A DNA stretch of 64,000 bases from an uncultured Phascolarctobacterium sp. (GCF_934190775.1 NZ_CAKPTG010000003.1:62001-126000), one strand, 5' to 3'. Shown: positions 1 to 8,269, counted from the stretch's first letter. Notes: generated from the letters alone by a model not told the origin. Numbers and translations are program-made.

Positions 1-2
1 AT

Positions 3-68
3 GTTTTGGTTATGGCCCTGAACTTTTTGGGCGGTTTGTTAGAAAAGAAGGTGCGCGTCAGTGATTGA
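3..68 (+). CDS. Polar amino-acid ABC transporter permease, C-terminal end (partial)
   Basis: Only the last 21 codons are in the window, in the frame starting at base 3; they read as a hydrophobic stretch (VLVMALNFLGGLLE) followed by a short basic tail and a TGA stop at 66-68. The stop overlaps the GTG start of the ATP-binding gene by 8 bases, the usual translational coupling of HisM-type permeases with their ATPases. The identity as permease is inferred from this context and the membrane-like composition. Confidence 0.55.
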   Translation, partial: VLVMALNFLGGLLEKKVRVSD

Positions 69-786
69 GATTCAACACCTGTCTAAAAGCTTTGGTAATT
101 TAGAGGTCCTTAAGGATGTTTCCCTGACAATAAAAAAAGGTGAGGTTGTGACTATTATCGGTTCTTCCGGTTCAGGAAAATCTACGCTGTTGCGTTGTAT
201 TAATTTGCTGGAGCAGCCTACCGGCGGAGCGATTTTATTCGAAGGTAAGGACATCGTAAATTCCAAAATTAAAATTGAAGATATCCGCAAGAATGCCTGC
301 ATGGTGTTTCAGCATTTTAATCTTTTTGCCAATATGACTGTTCTGGAGAATATGACCTACGCTCCCCGCGTAGTCAACGGTCTGTCCAAGCAGGAGGCCA
401 AAGAAAAGGCTATGAAGCTGTTGGCCAAGGTTAATCTTTCCGACAAAGCCAATGAATATCCCAGCCGTCTGAGCGGCGGCCAGAAGCAGCGTGTAGCGAT
501 TGCGCGTGCTTTGGCGATGGAGCCGAAGGTGCTGCTTTTGGACGAGCCTACATCCGCACTTGACCCGGAAATGGTCAAGGAGGTACTGGATGTTATCAAG
601 CAACTGGCCAATACCGGTATTACCATGGTTCTGGTTACCCATGAAATGGGTTTTGCCAAGGACGTATCTGATACAGTTTATTTTATGGACGGCGGTTACC
701 TGATTGAAAGCGGTACGCCGGATGAAGTATTCAATCATCCGAAAACGGAACGCGCGAAGAAGTTCCTTGCTTCTGTTTTGGTATAA
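61..786 (+). CDS. Polar amino-acid ABC transporter ATP-binding protein (GlnQ/HisP family)
   Basis: A 241-aa ATPase that would energise uptake of a polar amino acid through the permease encoded just upstream. All ABC motifs are visible: Walker A GSSGSGKST (about residue 35), the Q-loop, signature LSGGQKQR, Walker B VLLLDEPTSALDP and the switch histidine in VLVTHEMGFA. Length is typical for the family (about 240 aa). The start is GTG, overlapping the permease stop. Substrate (glutamine, histidine, cystine or other) cannot be read from the sequence. It is followed 10 bases later by a racemase-family gene. Confidence 0.93.
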   Translation: MIEIQHLSKSFGNLEVLKDVSLTIKKGEVVTIIGSSGSGKSTLLRCINLLEQPTGGAILFEGKDIVNSKIKIEDIRKNACMVFQHFNLFANMTVLENMTYAPRVVNGLSKQEAKEKAMKLLAKVNLSDKANEYPSRLSGGQKQRVAIARALAMEPKVLLLDEPTSALDPEMVKEVLDVIKQLANTGITMVLVTHEMGFAKDVSDTVYFMDGGYLIESGTPDEVFNHPKTERAKKFLASVLV

Positions 787-796
787 GGATATACGA

Positions 797-1528
797 ATGA
801 AAATATTTATAATTAATCCTGACTTTGGGGTTACTCCTGAGCAGATGGCAGCACGCTGTCATCTGCTCAGTGCGCATGTAGGTCCTGATGTGGAGCTGCA
901 CATGGAGTGCCTTGTTGAAAATCATATCGAAATTGATTCTGCTCTGGATGCTGCGCTTGCGGCACCTGAGATTATCAAAATGGCCGTGCGTGCGGAAAGC
1001 GAAGGCTATGATGCAGTCGTGCTGTACTGCTTTAGTGATCCCGCGGTGGATGCCTGCCGTGAGGTGGTAAGCATACCAGTAGTTGGCGGTGGTCAGGCGA
1101 GCTGTCTTCTGGCTCCGCTTGTAGGCAGGCAGGCCGGACTTTTGCTGGCAGATACGACACGCTATGCAGAAAAGCAGCTTTTTGTCGCTCAGTGCGGCGT
1201 TGATCCTGCGCGTATTGCTGCAATCGGCGGCATTGAGGCCCGCGGTGTCGATTTGTGGGCAGAGCGTGAGCGAGTGCTGGACCTGCTTACAGAAGCCGGC
1301 AAAAATTTGCTGGTGGCAGGCAGAGTGCATGTACTGCTTTTGGGTTGCTTATCCTTTTTAGGTTTGGCGCACCCGCTCAGTGAGCGTCTTGGCGTTCCGG
1401 TTGTTGACCCGGCGGTGGCACCGGTGGCGCTGGCAGAATGCCTTGTGCGCCAGGGGCTAAAAACAAGCCGCAAGGCTTATCCTGCGCCGCCGTTGCGTAA
1501 ACGGACGTGGCAGAGCGGCCAATTATAA
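797..1528 (+). CDS. Aspartate/glutamate/hydantoin racemase-family protein
   Basis: A 243-aa protein starting MKIFIINPDFGVTPEQM, as in hydantoin racemases. The two catalytic cysteines expected of the fold are in VVLYCFSDPAVDA (about residue 78) and LLLGCLSFLG (about residue 186); these would act as the paired acid/base residues. An upstream in-frame start at 704 lies inside the ABC gene, so I chose the ATG at 797, which has AAGGAT 6 bases before it. Being 10 bases downstream of the ABC ATPase it is probably in the same operon, suggesting that the imported substrate is a D/L amino acid or a hydantoin-like compound. Substrate is unproven. Confidence 0.8.
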   Translation: MKIFIINPDFGVTPEQMAARCHLLSAHVGPDVELHMECLVENHIEIDSALDAALAAPEIIKMAVRAESEGYDAVVLYCFSDPAVDACREVVSIPVVGGGQASCLLAPLVGRQAGLLLADTTRYAEKQLFVAQCGVDPARIAAIGGIEARGVDLWAERERVLDLLTEAGKNLLVAGRVHVLLLGCLSFLGLAHPLSERLGVPVVDPAVAPVALAECLVRQGLKTSRKAYPAPPLRKRTWQSGQL

Positions 1529-1533
1529 ACAGC

Positions 1534-1562
1534 TTGCTTTTCCATAGGAAATAGTGTAAGAT
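1534..1562 (+). promoter_or_regulatory. Putative sigma70-type promoter for the OmpH-like gene
   Basis: TTGCTT (1534-1539) and TAAGAT (1557-1562) are separated by 17 bases, 40 bases upstream of the start codon at 1605. Confidence 0.4.
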
Positions 1563-1604
1563 AATATCAGTACTAAAATCTTAAGAAGAGAGGTTACTGT
1601 TTTA

Positions 1605-2024
1605 ATGAAAAAGAGCTTATTGACTTTGATTATGGCTTTGGTTATGGCTTTAGCTTGCGCAACCAGCGCTTTTGCGGAAGATTTGGGTTATGTAAATGTT
1701 GAACGTGTTTTCCGTAGCTATCCTGATATTCAGACTACTATGAGTGTTATTAATTTGGAGCGCCAAAAGGCTGAAAATGAATTCAACCAAAAGGCTCCGA
1801 ACCTTGATGACAAGGGCAGACGTGAGCTGGGAGAAAAATTATCTGCTCAGGTAGATAAGAAGGAAGCTTCCCTGCTGAATCCTATTCGCGAAAAAATCCG
1901 CAAAACTATTGGCCAGGTAGCAAAGGCTCATGGTATTAATAATGTAGTTGATGCCAGTGCTGTTGTATTCGGCGGCAAGGACCTGACTGAAGAAGTTATC
2001 GCTGCTGTTGCTCAAGGCAAATAA
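1605..2024 (+). CDS. OmpH/Skp-family periplasmic protein
   Basis: A 139-aa secreted protein: a clear Sec signal peptide (KK then a hydrophobic core, cleavage after AFA near residue 24) followed by the OmpH-type start of the mature chain (DLGYVNVERVFRSYP) and a charged helical segment. The Skp/OmpH family makes trimeric chaperones for outer-membrane proteins, and Negativicutes carry several shortened versions. It is monocistronic, with its own promoter and a strong terminator at 2041. The gene is one of the indicators that the host has an outer membrane. Exact role of this paralogue is unknown. Confidence 0.8.
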   Translation: MKKSLLTLIMALVMALACATSAFAEDLGYVNVERVFRSYPDIQTTMSVINLERQKAENEFNQKAPNLDDKGRRELGEKLSAQVDKKEASLLNPIREKIRKTIGQVAKAHGINNVVDASAVVFGGKDLTEEVIAAVAQGK

Positions 2025-2040
2025 AAACTATCGTTATTGA

Positions 2041-2071
2041 AGGCTGTCGCAGGCAAGCGACAGCCTTTTTT
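2041..2071 (+). terminator. Intrinsic terminator after the OmpH-like gene
   Basis: A 10-bp perfect stem (AGGCTGTCGC / GCGACAGCCT) with a 6-base loop and a run of six Ts. Confidence 0.9.
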
Positions 2072-2117
2072 AATGAGTGTGTTATAATAAAAGTAAATTT
2101 GGTGTGAGGTGAAGCAG

Positions 2118-2819
2118 ATGGCGCATTGTCCCTTTGATTTTGTAAATGACGGGAAAAAACATACTATCTGCCTTGTCGGTGGCGGCGGTAAAACGACGGT
2201 TATGTATGAGCTGGCAGCGGCTTGGGCAGCCTGCGGACGCAAGGTGCTGGTGCTGACGAGTACGCATATCCTGCAGCCTGCGGACGGCAGCTTTGCTGCT
2301 GATGCAGCAGCGGTACACAGCTTATGGCAGCAGGGGTGTTATGCTGTTATCGGTACACCGGAGCTGTCAACAGGTAAGCTGACAGCACCGCCGCAAGGCT
2401 TGTATAACGAGCTGCAGCTGCAGGCTGACGTGATTTTGTGTGAAGCCGACGGTTCCAGACATAAGCCTTGCAAGGCACCGGCAGCGCATGAGCCTGTGCT
2501 TTTGCCTGACTGTGATATGGTACTGGCTGTTGCAGGCATGGACGCCTTGGGCCGCCAGCTGGCGCAGGCTTGCCAGCGTCCACAGCTGGCGGCAGAGCTT
2601 TTGGGCTGCAGCTTAGATTCTGTCATTGATGAACAAATGCTGACTGCTTTGTTGCTTTCAGAGCAGGGAGCACGCAAAAATGTCGGTACACGTGCTTATT
2701 ATATTGTATTGAATAAATGTGACCTGCTAAAAGCAGCGCAACAGGAAGAAATACGTCGGCTGTTAGTGAGTGCAGGCATGGACGAGCGAAAAATATGGCT
2801 TCGTGGAAGGGGAGAATAG
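2118..2819 (+). CDS. yqeC: YqeC-type selenium-dependent molybdenum hydroxylase accessory protein
   Basis: A 233-aa P-loop protein beginning with the family hallmark CLVGGGGKTTVMYELA and TSTHILQP. YqeC is found with YqeB in the selenium-dependent molybdenum hydroxylase maturation set; the biochemical step is not established. A GTG at 2109 is possible but the ATG at 2118 has GAGGTGA correctly spaced in front of it. It is the first of three packed genes (yqeC-yqeB-xdhC-like). No selD/selA or hydroxylase subunit is in this window, so the target enzyme must be elsewhere if present. Confidence 0.85.
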   Translation: MAHCPFDFVNDGKKHTICLVGGGGKTTVMYELAAAWAACGRKVLVLTSTHILQPADGSFAADAAAVHSLWQQGCYAVIGTPELSTGKLTAPPQGLYNELQLQADVILCEADGSRHKPCKAPAAHEPVLLPDCDMVLAVAGMDALGRQLAQACQRPQLAAELLGCSLDSVIDEQMLTALLLSEQGARKNVGTRAYYIVLNKCDLLKAAQQEEIRRLLVSAGMDERKIWLRGRGE

Positions 2820-2822
2820 CAA

Positions 2823-3635
2823 ATGCTGAAGATTATTGTACGCGGTGGCGGTGACCTGGCAACAGGCGTTATCCATCGCTTGTGGGGAGCAGGCTTTAAG
2901 GTGCTGGTTCTGGAATGCGCCAAGCCTGCGGCGATTCGTCGACAGGTAGCGCTGTGCGAAGCGGTGTATCAGGGCAGCGCTCAGGTAGAAGGACTGACTG
3001 CACGTCAGATAAACTCACTGGCGGAGGCAGACGCTGTCTGGGAGCATGATGAAGTTCCGGTGCTGGTTGATGAAGCAGCGGATAGTGTGCGTGCTTTTGC
3101 GCCTGATATTGTGATTGATGCGATTATCGCCAAGCGCAACTTGGGAACAAACAGTGCCATGGCACCGCTGGTTATTGCTTTAGGCCCCGGCTTCAGCGTG
3201 GGCGCAGATGTCGACGTAATTGTAGAAACGAAGCGCGGTCATAATCTGGGACGCATTATCCGCAGCGGCAGTGCTGCACCTAACAGCGGTGTGCCCGGGA
3301 ATATCGCAGGCTATAGCAAGGAGCGTGTGCTGCACGCACCCTGCGCAGGCGTTCTGCACGTTGTTCATGATATAGGCAGCATTGTGGAAAAGGGCGAAAC
3401 TATTGCAACTATTACCGACGGCGCTAATCAGGTGGCGGTAAAGGCAACTCTCTCCGGTCTGATTCGCGGCATGATTCGCGATGGCTTTGCTGTTACCAAG
3501 GGCTTTAAAATTGCTGATATTGACCCGCGTAAGGAGGAGCTGGCCAACTGCTTTACAATTTCGGATAAGGCGCGCTGCATTGCCGGCAGCGTCCTGGAAT
3601 TAGTTTGCCGTTATGCACAGGAGAAAGAAAAATGA
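2823..3635 (+). CDS. yqeB: YqeB-type selenium-dependent molybdenum hydroxylase system protein
   Basis: A 270-aa protein beginning IIVRGGGDLATGVIHRLWGAG, a Rossmann-like start characteristic of the YqeB (EF2563) family, with a conserved middle RGHNLGRIIRSGSAAPNSG and a C-terminal biotinyl-like fold region (VLHVVHDIGSIVEKGE). Members occur with selenophosphate synthase and molybdenum hydroxylases; their reaction is unknown. The start lies 3 bases after the yqeC stop and the stop overlaps the next start (ATGA), so translation is coupled. Confidence 0.87.
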   Translation: MLKIIVRGGGDLATGVIHRLWGAGFKVLVLECAKPAAIRRQVALCEAVYQGSAQVEGLTARQINSLAEADAVWEHDEVPVLVDEAADSVRAFAPDIVIDAIIAKRNLGTNSAMAPLVIALGPGFSVGADVDVIVETKRGHNLGRIIRSGSAAPNSGVPGNIAGYSKERVLHAPCAGVLHVVHDIGSIVEKGETIATITDGANQVAVKATLSGLIRGMIRDGFAVTKGFKIADIDPRKEELANCFTISDKARCIAGSVLELVCRYAQEKEK

Positions 3636-4600
3636 AGCATCTGATGAAAAGAATACGCTCGCAGGCTTTGGGCTCACGGCCTTGTTATCTTGTTACACTT
3701 ATTGAGAGTGAAGGCTCTACTCCGCGTACCAGCGGCGCCTATATGCTGGTCGGAGCAAAGGGTTTGCTTTACGGAACCATTGGCGGCGGCGGTATGGAAT
3801 ACGCAGCGCAGCAGCTGGCACAGCAGCGTCTGCGCTGCGGTGGCGGCAGCTTTGTCAAAGCGTTTGACCTTTCTCCGGCAGCAGGCATGGCCTGTGGCGG
3901 CAGCTGTCAGGTACAGTTCTGCTATCTGCCTGCGGAGGAGAAAACGCTGGATTTGGCAGAAGAAGCTCTTAGTGCAATGAAGCAACGTGCTCCTTGGTGG
4001 TTTTTACTGCCTTTGGGTGAGGGCAATGCATTACCGCAAATAAAAAAGGACCTGCAGCTTGCAGGTCGCAGAGGTGTAATCAATATAGATGGCTGCACTT
4101 ATTATGCAGAGCAGTTTGATTATGACGGTGCGGTTTATGTTTTCGGCGCAGGTCATGTTGCGCGTGAGCTGGTGCCGCTTTTGTGCCATCTCGGGTTTAA
4201 ATGCATCGTCCTGGACGATAGGGAAGAGTTTGCGGACGCCGCAGCCTTTCCGCAGGCGGAGCATGTGCAGCAGGTTGATTTTACTAAGCTGCAGGAGGTC
4301 TGCAGCCTGACGGCAAAGGATTATGCGGTAGTTATGACGCGCGGTCACGTGCATGACGCTAATGTGGAGCGCTATCTGTTGACTACGCCTGTCGGTTATA
4401 TCGGCATTATGGGTAGCAAAAATAAAGCTGCCATGGCCAGAGCAGCTTTGCTGGCAGATGGCTACAGCGAGCAGCAGCTCGCTCGTGTGATTACGCCCAT
4501 TGGAATCGACATAGGCAGTGAAACGCCGGCGGAGATTGCGGTGAGTATAGCAGCACAGTTAATCCAAACTAGGGCAGAACGCGTTTCAGAACGTGGATAA
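3632..4600 (+). CDS. XdhC/CoxI-family molybdenum hydroxylase maturation factor
   Basis: A 322-aa protein with the N-terminal XdhC/CoxI domain (LVTLIESEGSTPRTSGAYML, GTIGGGGMEYAAQQ) and the C-terminal XdhC Rossmann domain (VYVFGAGHVARELVPLL, then GYIGIMGSKNKAAM and ITPIGIDIGSETPAEIAVSI). XdhC proteins bind the molybdenum cofactor and assist its sulfuration and insertion into xanthine dehydrogenase-type enzymes. A longer reading from 3605 is possible, but the ATG at 3632 overlaps the yqeB stop. With yqeBC, the purine permease and the MocA-like gene it points to purine or xanthine hydroxylation. Confidence 0.88.
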   Translation: MKHLMKRIRSQALGSRPCYLVTLIESEGSTPRTSGAYMLVGAKGLLYGTIGGGGMEYAAQQLAQQRLRCGGGSFVKAFDLSPAAGMACGGSCQVQFCYLPAEEKTLDLAEEALSAMKQRAPWWFLLPLGEGNALPQIKKDLQLAGRRGVINIDGCTYYAEQFDYDGAVYVFGAGHVARELVPLLCHLGFKCIVLDDREEFADAAAFPQAEHVQQVDFTKLQEVCSLTAKDYAVVMTRGHVHDANVERYLLTTPVGYIGIMGSKNKAAMARAALLADGYSEQQLARVITPIGIDIGSETPAEIAVSIAAQLIQTRAERVSERG

Positions 4601-4617
4601 AGCACCGTGTACTTCAT

Positions 4618-4702
4618 CAGGAGAGCCTCGACGTACTGGGAGTACGCCGTCGGCCCTCCTTCGTCGTCTCCGGTACCTTCTCCGCGTTCTGTTAATAGGT
4701 AA
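4618..4702. repeat. Hairpin-bearing repeat, copy 1
   Basis: Bases 4618-4660 form an imperfect hairpin, and 4638-4702 (GGGAGTACGCCGTCGG ... CCTTCTCCGCGTTCTG) recurs almost unchanged at 4745-4810. Located in the gap after the XdhC-like gene. Probably an interspersed palindromic element of this genome. Confidence 0.6.
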
Positions 4703-4744
4703 AGGGGAAGAAATTTTATATATGCTTTGGTGTAGCAGCAGTAT

Positions 4745-4810
4745 GGGAGTACGCCGTCGGTGCTCCTTCTTCGTCTCTGATACCTTCTCCGCGTTCTGCT
4801 GATGAGGTAA
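4745..4810. repeat. Hairpin-bearing repeat, copy 2
   Basis: Direct repeat of 4638-4702, 107 bases downstream, about 85-90% identical by eye. The upstream hairpin arm of copy 1 is not repeated here. Confidence 0.6.
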
Positions 4811-4845
4811 ATGTATTGTCCCACATACTTCATCTATATAAAAAA

Positions 4846-4890
4846 GAGCACCTCAACGTAGCAAAAGTACGTCGTAGGTGCTCGTTTTTA
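4846..4890 (+). terminator. Intrinsic terminator ending the yqeC-yqeB-xdhC-like operon
   Basis: GAGCACCTCAACGTA pairs with TACGTCGTAGGTGCTC across a 7-base loop and is followed by GTTTTTA; a run of As on the other side means it could also work leftwards. Confidence 0.75.
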
Positions 4891-4961
4891 TATCATTATC
4901 TTAAATTGCGAACGAAAAATGCTATCTGATAAAATTTATACGGATTTTTCCTGTAATCTTC

Positions 4962-4991
4962 TTTACAATATTGCCTGATATGCGATAAAAT
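4962..4991 (+). promoter_or_regulatory. Putative promoter for the NCS2 permease
   Basis: TTTACA (4962-4967) with GATAAA/TAAAAT 16-18 bases downstream (4984-4991), about 30 bases before the start codon. No purine riboswitch fold is apparent in this leader. Confidence 0.35.
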
Positions 4992-5021
4992 AGATGCATG
5001 AAAAAATGAAGGGGTGCTTAT

Positions 5022-6428
5022 ATGTCTAAGTTTGTTAAACTGTCTGAGGAAGCCTATAAGTTTGAAGGCAAGCTGTCTTTGAGCTCGGCTATTCCTTTAG
5101 GTCTGCAGCATGTTTTGGCAATGTTTGTCGGCAATCTTACACCGGTTCTGATTATTGGCGGTGCCTGCGGTATTGTCGGCGGTGCCGGTTTTGAACAGCT
5201 GCAGGTTGTTTTGATTCAGAATGCTATGATTGTTGCAGGTCTGGTAACATTGCTGCAATTATATTCCGTTGGTCCCTGCGGTGGCAAGGTGCCTATTATC
5301 ATGGGTACAAGCTCCGGCTTTATCGGCGTGTTTGCCGGTATCGTTGCAACCTTGGGCAGCGGTGTTGTCGCCTATGGCGCGATTATGGGTGCCTCGATTA
5401 TTGGCGGTGTTTTTGAAGCAGTGCTTGGTCTTGTGCTCAAGCGCATCCGTCGCTTCTTCCCGCCTGTTGTCTGTGGTACCGTTGTACTGTCTATCGGTCT
5501 GTCGCTGATTTCCGTAGGTATCAATTCCTTTGGCGGCGGCTTCAAGACGAAGGACTTCGGTTCTATCGAAAACCTGTTGCTTGGTTTGTTTGTGCTTTGC
5601 GTTATTCTTTTCTTTAAGCATGGCACTAAGGGATTTTTGAGCTCTTCTTCCATTCTGCTTGGTATTATCGCCGGCTATATTGCTGCGATTTTCATGGGCT
5701 TTGTACTGCCTACAACCGCAGTTACGCCTGACGGAGTGGAATACACCAAATCCTGGGTATTGCATTGGGATAAGGTAGCGAACGCTTCCTGGTTCGCTGT
5801 GCCTCAGCTTATGCCGGTTGATATCGTATTTGATATGCGTGCTATTATGCCGGTATTGATTATGTTTGTTGTTACCGCAGTTGAAACTGTCGGTGATATT
5901 TCCGCAGTTGTTGAAAGCGGTCTGAACCGTGAAGCTACCGATAAGGAATTGTCCGGCGGCGTTATTTGTGACGGCATTGGCTCTGCTATTGCTGCTGTCT
6001 TCGGCGTACTGCCTAATACTTCCTTCTCTCAGAATGTTGGTCTGGTTGCGATGACGAAGATTGTTAACCGTTTTGCTTTGGCAACCGGTGCGGTATTCCT
6101 GATTCTCTGCGGCCTGATTCCGAAGCTGGGCGCTTTGGTTTCCATTATGCCGCAATCCGTTCTGGGCGGCGCTGCTGTAATGATGTTCTCCTCGATTGTT
6201 GTCAGCGGTATTCAGCTGGTTACCAAGGATAAGCTCAATCCGCGCAGCCTGACGATTATTTCCGTTGCCTTAGGCGTTGGCTACGGCATGGGCGCTACAC
6301 CCGGCATTCTTGCACACTGCCCGGAGGCTATGCGCATGATGTTCGGTGAATCCGGCATTGTTCCGGCAGCCTTTGTAGCAATTCTGCTGAATGTTATTCT
6401 GAATAGGGGCGAAGACGCTCAAGCTTAG
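5022..6428 (+). CDS. NCS2-family purine (xanthine/urate-type) permease
   Basis: A 468-aa inner-membrane symporter with about 12-14 hydrophobic segments. The NCS2 signature QNVGLVAMTK is present at about residue 345, preceded by the TETVGDISAV-like helix (AVETVGDISAV) that carries substrate-binding residues. Start ATG follows AAGGGGTG. Placed between XdhC-like/YqeBC and the MocA-like gene, it probably imports xanthine, urate or another purine for a molybdenum hydroxylase. A second NCS2 permease at 26448 sits with xpt and is likely the salvage xanthine transporter. Confidence 0.9.
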   Translation: MSKFVKLSEEAYKFEGKLSLSSAIPLGLQHVLAMFVGNLTPVLIIGGACGIVGGAGFEQLQVVLIQNAMIVAGLVTLLQLYSVGPCGGKVPIIMGTSSGFIGVFAGIVATLGSGVVAYGAIMGASIIGGVFEAVLGLVLKRIRRFFPPVVCGTVVLSIGLSLISVGINSFGGGFKTKDFGSIENLLLGLFVLCVILFFKHGTKGFLSSSSILLGIIAGYIAAIFMGFVLPTTAVTPDGVEYTKSWVLHWDKVANASWFAVPQLMPVDIVFDMRAIMPVLIMFVVTAVETVGDISAVVESGLNREATDKELSGGVICDGIGSAIAAVFGVLPNTSFSQNVGLVAMTKIVNRFALATGAVFLILCGLIPKLGALVSIMPQSVLGGAAVMMFSSIVVSGIQLVTKDKLNPRSLTIISVALGVGYGMGATPGILAHCPEAMRMMFGESGIVPAAFVAILLNVILNRGEDAQA

Positions 6429-7002
6429 TTTTATCCTGCTGGGTATCGATATCCAGCAGTTCGTTGATATCCTGAACCGGTACTTTTACTACCAGTTCAG
6501 GATATTTTTTTGTCAGTACGGAACCACCTTTATCCTGCGGCAGCTGCTGCAGCTCGTCGGCAAATCTTGCAGGGAAGATGATAGGATTGCCGGGAGTTTC
6601 TTTGTAATACAGGCGATGGATTTTTTGCGGCTGTGTTGAAAAGCTTTCAGCAAGACGTATAAGCGAAGCCTGTTGTAAAAGCGGCTGGTCGCCAACGGCG
6701 AAGAGCAGGCCCTCGGCCTGAGGCAGATGCTGCTCTATATAAGCTGTGCCCAAGCGCACTGTGTCGCTCAGATAGGGCTTGTCGTGCAGCAGGCAGGGGA
6801 TTTGCTGTTGCTCGCAGATTTTTGCAACCTCCTTGTGGCGTGTAACAACGATACGCTTGGCGAAAAGTCCTTGGCTGATATCAAGGATGTGCTGCAGCAT
6901 GGGCGCTCCGTCGATGGCTGTCAGCAGCTTGTTGGCACCGAAGCGGCGGCCTACGCCAGACGCCAGGATGATGCAGGCTATTGTAGAAAATTTTTCGTTC
7001 AT
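6394..7002 (-). CDS. mocA: MocA-like molybdenum cofactor cytidylyltransferase (NTP-transferase family)
   Basis: A 202-aa MobA-like nucleotidyltransferase with the N-terminal nucleotide loop CIILASGVGRRFGANKLL and the metal-binding LLFAVGDQPLL, plus GNPIIFPARF typical of MocA. The family transfers CMP (MocA) or GMP (MobA) onto molybdopterin; MocA serves xanthine-dehydrogenase-type enzymes, which fits the neighbours. The gene converges on the purine permease and its last 35 bases overlap the permease 3' end on the opposite strand. GAGGT precedes the ATG (read on the minus strand). Confidence 0.85.
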   Translation of the reverse strand: MNEKFSTIACIILASGVGRRFGANKLLTAIDGAPMLQHILDISQGLFAKRIVVTRHKEVAKICEQQQIPCLLHDKPYLSDTVRLGTAYIEQHLPQAEGLLFAVGDQPLLQQASLIRLAESFSTQPQKIHRLYYKETPGNPIIFPARFADELQQLPQDKGGSVLTKKYPELVVKVPVQDINELLDIDTQQDKTKLERLRPYSE

Positions 7003-7113
7003 AGGTCTACCTCACGGTTTTGATTATATATATCTTTATTATAAATCTGAAAGCAGGAGCTAACAAGCGGGGGAATGCCGGTTAGCGGAAGAAGATATTT
7101 TATCCGCAAAAAC

Positions 7114-7144
7114 AAAAAAACTCTGTAACCGAAGTTACAGAGTT
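7114..7144 (-). terminator. Terminator of the tRNA-Arg transcript
   Basis: On the minus strand an 11-bp stem (AACTCTGTAAC / GTTACAGAGTT) closed by a TTCG tetraloop and followed by seven Ts, 10 bases after the CCA end. Confidence 0.92.
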
Positions 7145-7154
7145 TAGTTTCAAG

Positions 7155-7231
7155 TGGTGGCCCTGGCAGGATTCGAACCTGCGACCTTTTGATTCGTAGT
7201 CAAACGCTCTATCCAACTGAGCTACAGAGTC
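7155..7231 (-). tRNA. tRNA-Arg (anticodon ACG)
   Basis: Minus strand; D-loop AGCTCAGTTGGATAGAGC, anticodon loop CTACGAA, T-arm GCAGGTTCGAATCCTGC, CCA encoded. The acceptor stem shows an A-C mismatch at position 2:71, which is unusual. ACG is read as ICG after deamination. Confidence 0.93.
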
Positions 7232-7266
7232 ACATCAGCGTTGCTGCTGTTTCAAGCAACAATGAT

Positions 7267-7295
7267 ATTATAGCGAAAAGTACGCTTCTTGTCAA
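7267..7295 (-). promoter_or_regulatory. Promoter of tRNA-Arg
   Basis: Minus-strand TTGACA (7290-7295) and TATAAT (7267-7272) with exactly 17 bases between; lies between the lgt stop and the tRNA. Confidence 0.85.
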
Positions 7296-7308
7296 CACTT
7301 TTTTGAAA

Positions 7309-8124
7309 TTATTTTTTAGATTTTTTGCCGACAGCTTTTTCTTTGGCAACAGGCTGATGTTTTTCCAGCCAGCCACAGTAAATGAAGAAGCCTAAGGCAA
7401 CGAGGAAGAAGCCTAAGCTGGTTGCCTGAGCGGACTTCAGTCCGAACATCCAAGGTTCGGCGTAATCACCGCGCAGCATTTCCAAAAAGAAGCGGACTAC
7501 GGAATAAAGCATGGCGTACATGCATAAAGCCTGACCGCGAGCGTGCTTCGTGGTGCGGAACAAAAGCAACAAAGCAAAAATGACGATATCCAGCTGACCT
7601 TCCCAAACCTCTGCCGGCCACAGGGGTACGGGGCCGTAGGTTTTGTAGGCCAGCGTGCCTTCCGGGTACAGAATACCGAAGCTACCGCCGGTAGGTGTGC
7701 CGAAGGCGTCACCGTTGAGCAGGTTGGCCATGCGTCCGATGGACTGACCGATAAGCAGAGAAGGCGAAATGATATCCGCCAGAGCTACCCAGTCGATGTC
7801 ATGCATTTTGCAGTAAACTATGCCTGCCGCAATGCCTGCCAGCATACCGCCTTGCACGGCCATACCACCCTGCCAGACGAAGGGGATTTCCAGCAGATGA
7901 TGGCTGTAGTAATCCCAGTCGAAGAAGAAAACATCCCACAGCCTGCCGCCGATGAGACCGGCAAAGCCGCCGTAGATACCGATGTCTAAAATGTGCTCGT
8001 GCCAGCGTCCGTCTTGCTTAGCCAAAAAGTAGGCAGTGCCGGTAGCTAAAAATATTGCTGTACAGAGCATCAGACCATACATGCGTATGGGAAAATCGCC
8101 GATAAAAAAGAGATATTGATGCAT
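7309..8124 (-). CDS. lgt: Prolipoprotein diacylglyceryl transferase
   Basis: A 271-aa inner-membrane enzyme that moves a diacylglyceryl group from phosphatidylglycerol to the lipobox cysteine of prolipoproteins. The Lgt signature GRMANLLNGDAFG is at about residue 131 and the family H/GG motif around GGMAVQGGMLAG is upstream; seven membrane segments are expected and seen as hydrophobic blocks. Length is typical. The C-terminus ends in a lysine-rich cytoplasmic tail. AGGAGGC precedes the start on the minus strand. Confidence 0.96.
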   Translation of the reverse strand: MHQYLFFIGDFPIRMYGLMLCTAIFLATGTAYFLAKQDGRWHEHILDIGIYGGFAGLIGGRLWDVFFFDWDYYSHHLLEIPFVWQGGMAVQGGMLAGIAAGIVYCKMHDIDWVALADIISPSLLIGQSIGRMANLLNGDAFGTPTGGSFGILYPEGTLAYKTYGPVPLWPAEVWEGQLDIVIFALLLLFRTTKHARGQALCMYAMLYSVVRFFLEMLRGDYAEPWMFGLKSAQATSLGFFLVALGFFIYCGWLEKHQPVAKEKAVGKKSKK

Positions 8125-8250
8125 TATGGATAAAGCCTCCTAAAAAATCTAACTAATATTTTAACACATTCCGGCATTTTTATCAGCGAAAAAGTTGTGA
8201 TTTCTTTATTCGCCGTGTTTATTGTCTTTAACGGTAAATATAGTATTGAG

Positions 8251-8269
8251 TGACATGTTGCTTATGTCA
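8251..8269. promoter_or_regulatory. Palindrome upstream of the alcohol dehydrogenase promoter
   Basis: TGACAT-N7-ATGTCA (perfect 6-bp arms). A TATAAT at 8294-8299 lies downstream with a poor -35, so the palindrome is centred near -46 and could bind a CRP/FNR-like or other dimeric activator. Confidence 0.4.

Noticed and set aside
5259..6155. Long minus-strand reading frame antisense to the purine permease
   Set aside because: A shadow of the permease codon pattern; Q/N/H-rich low-complexity product and no start signal.
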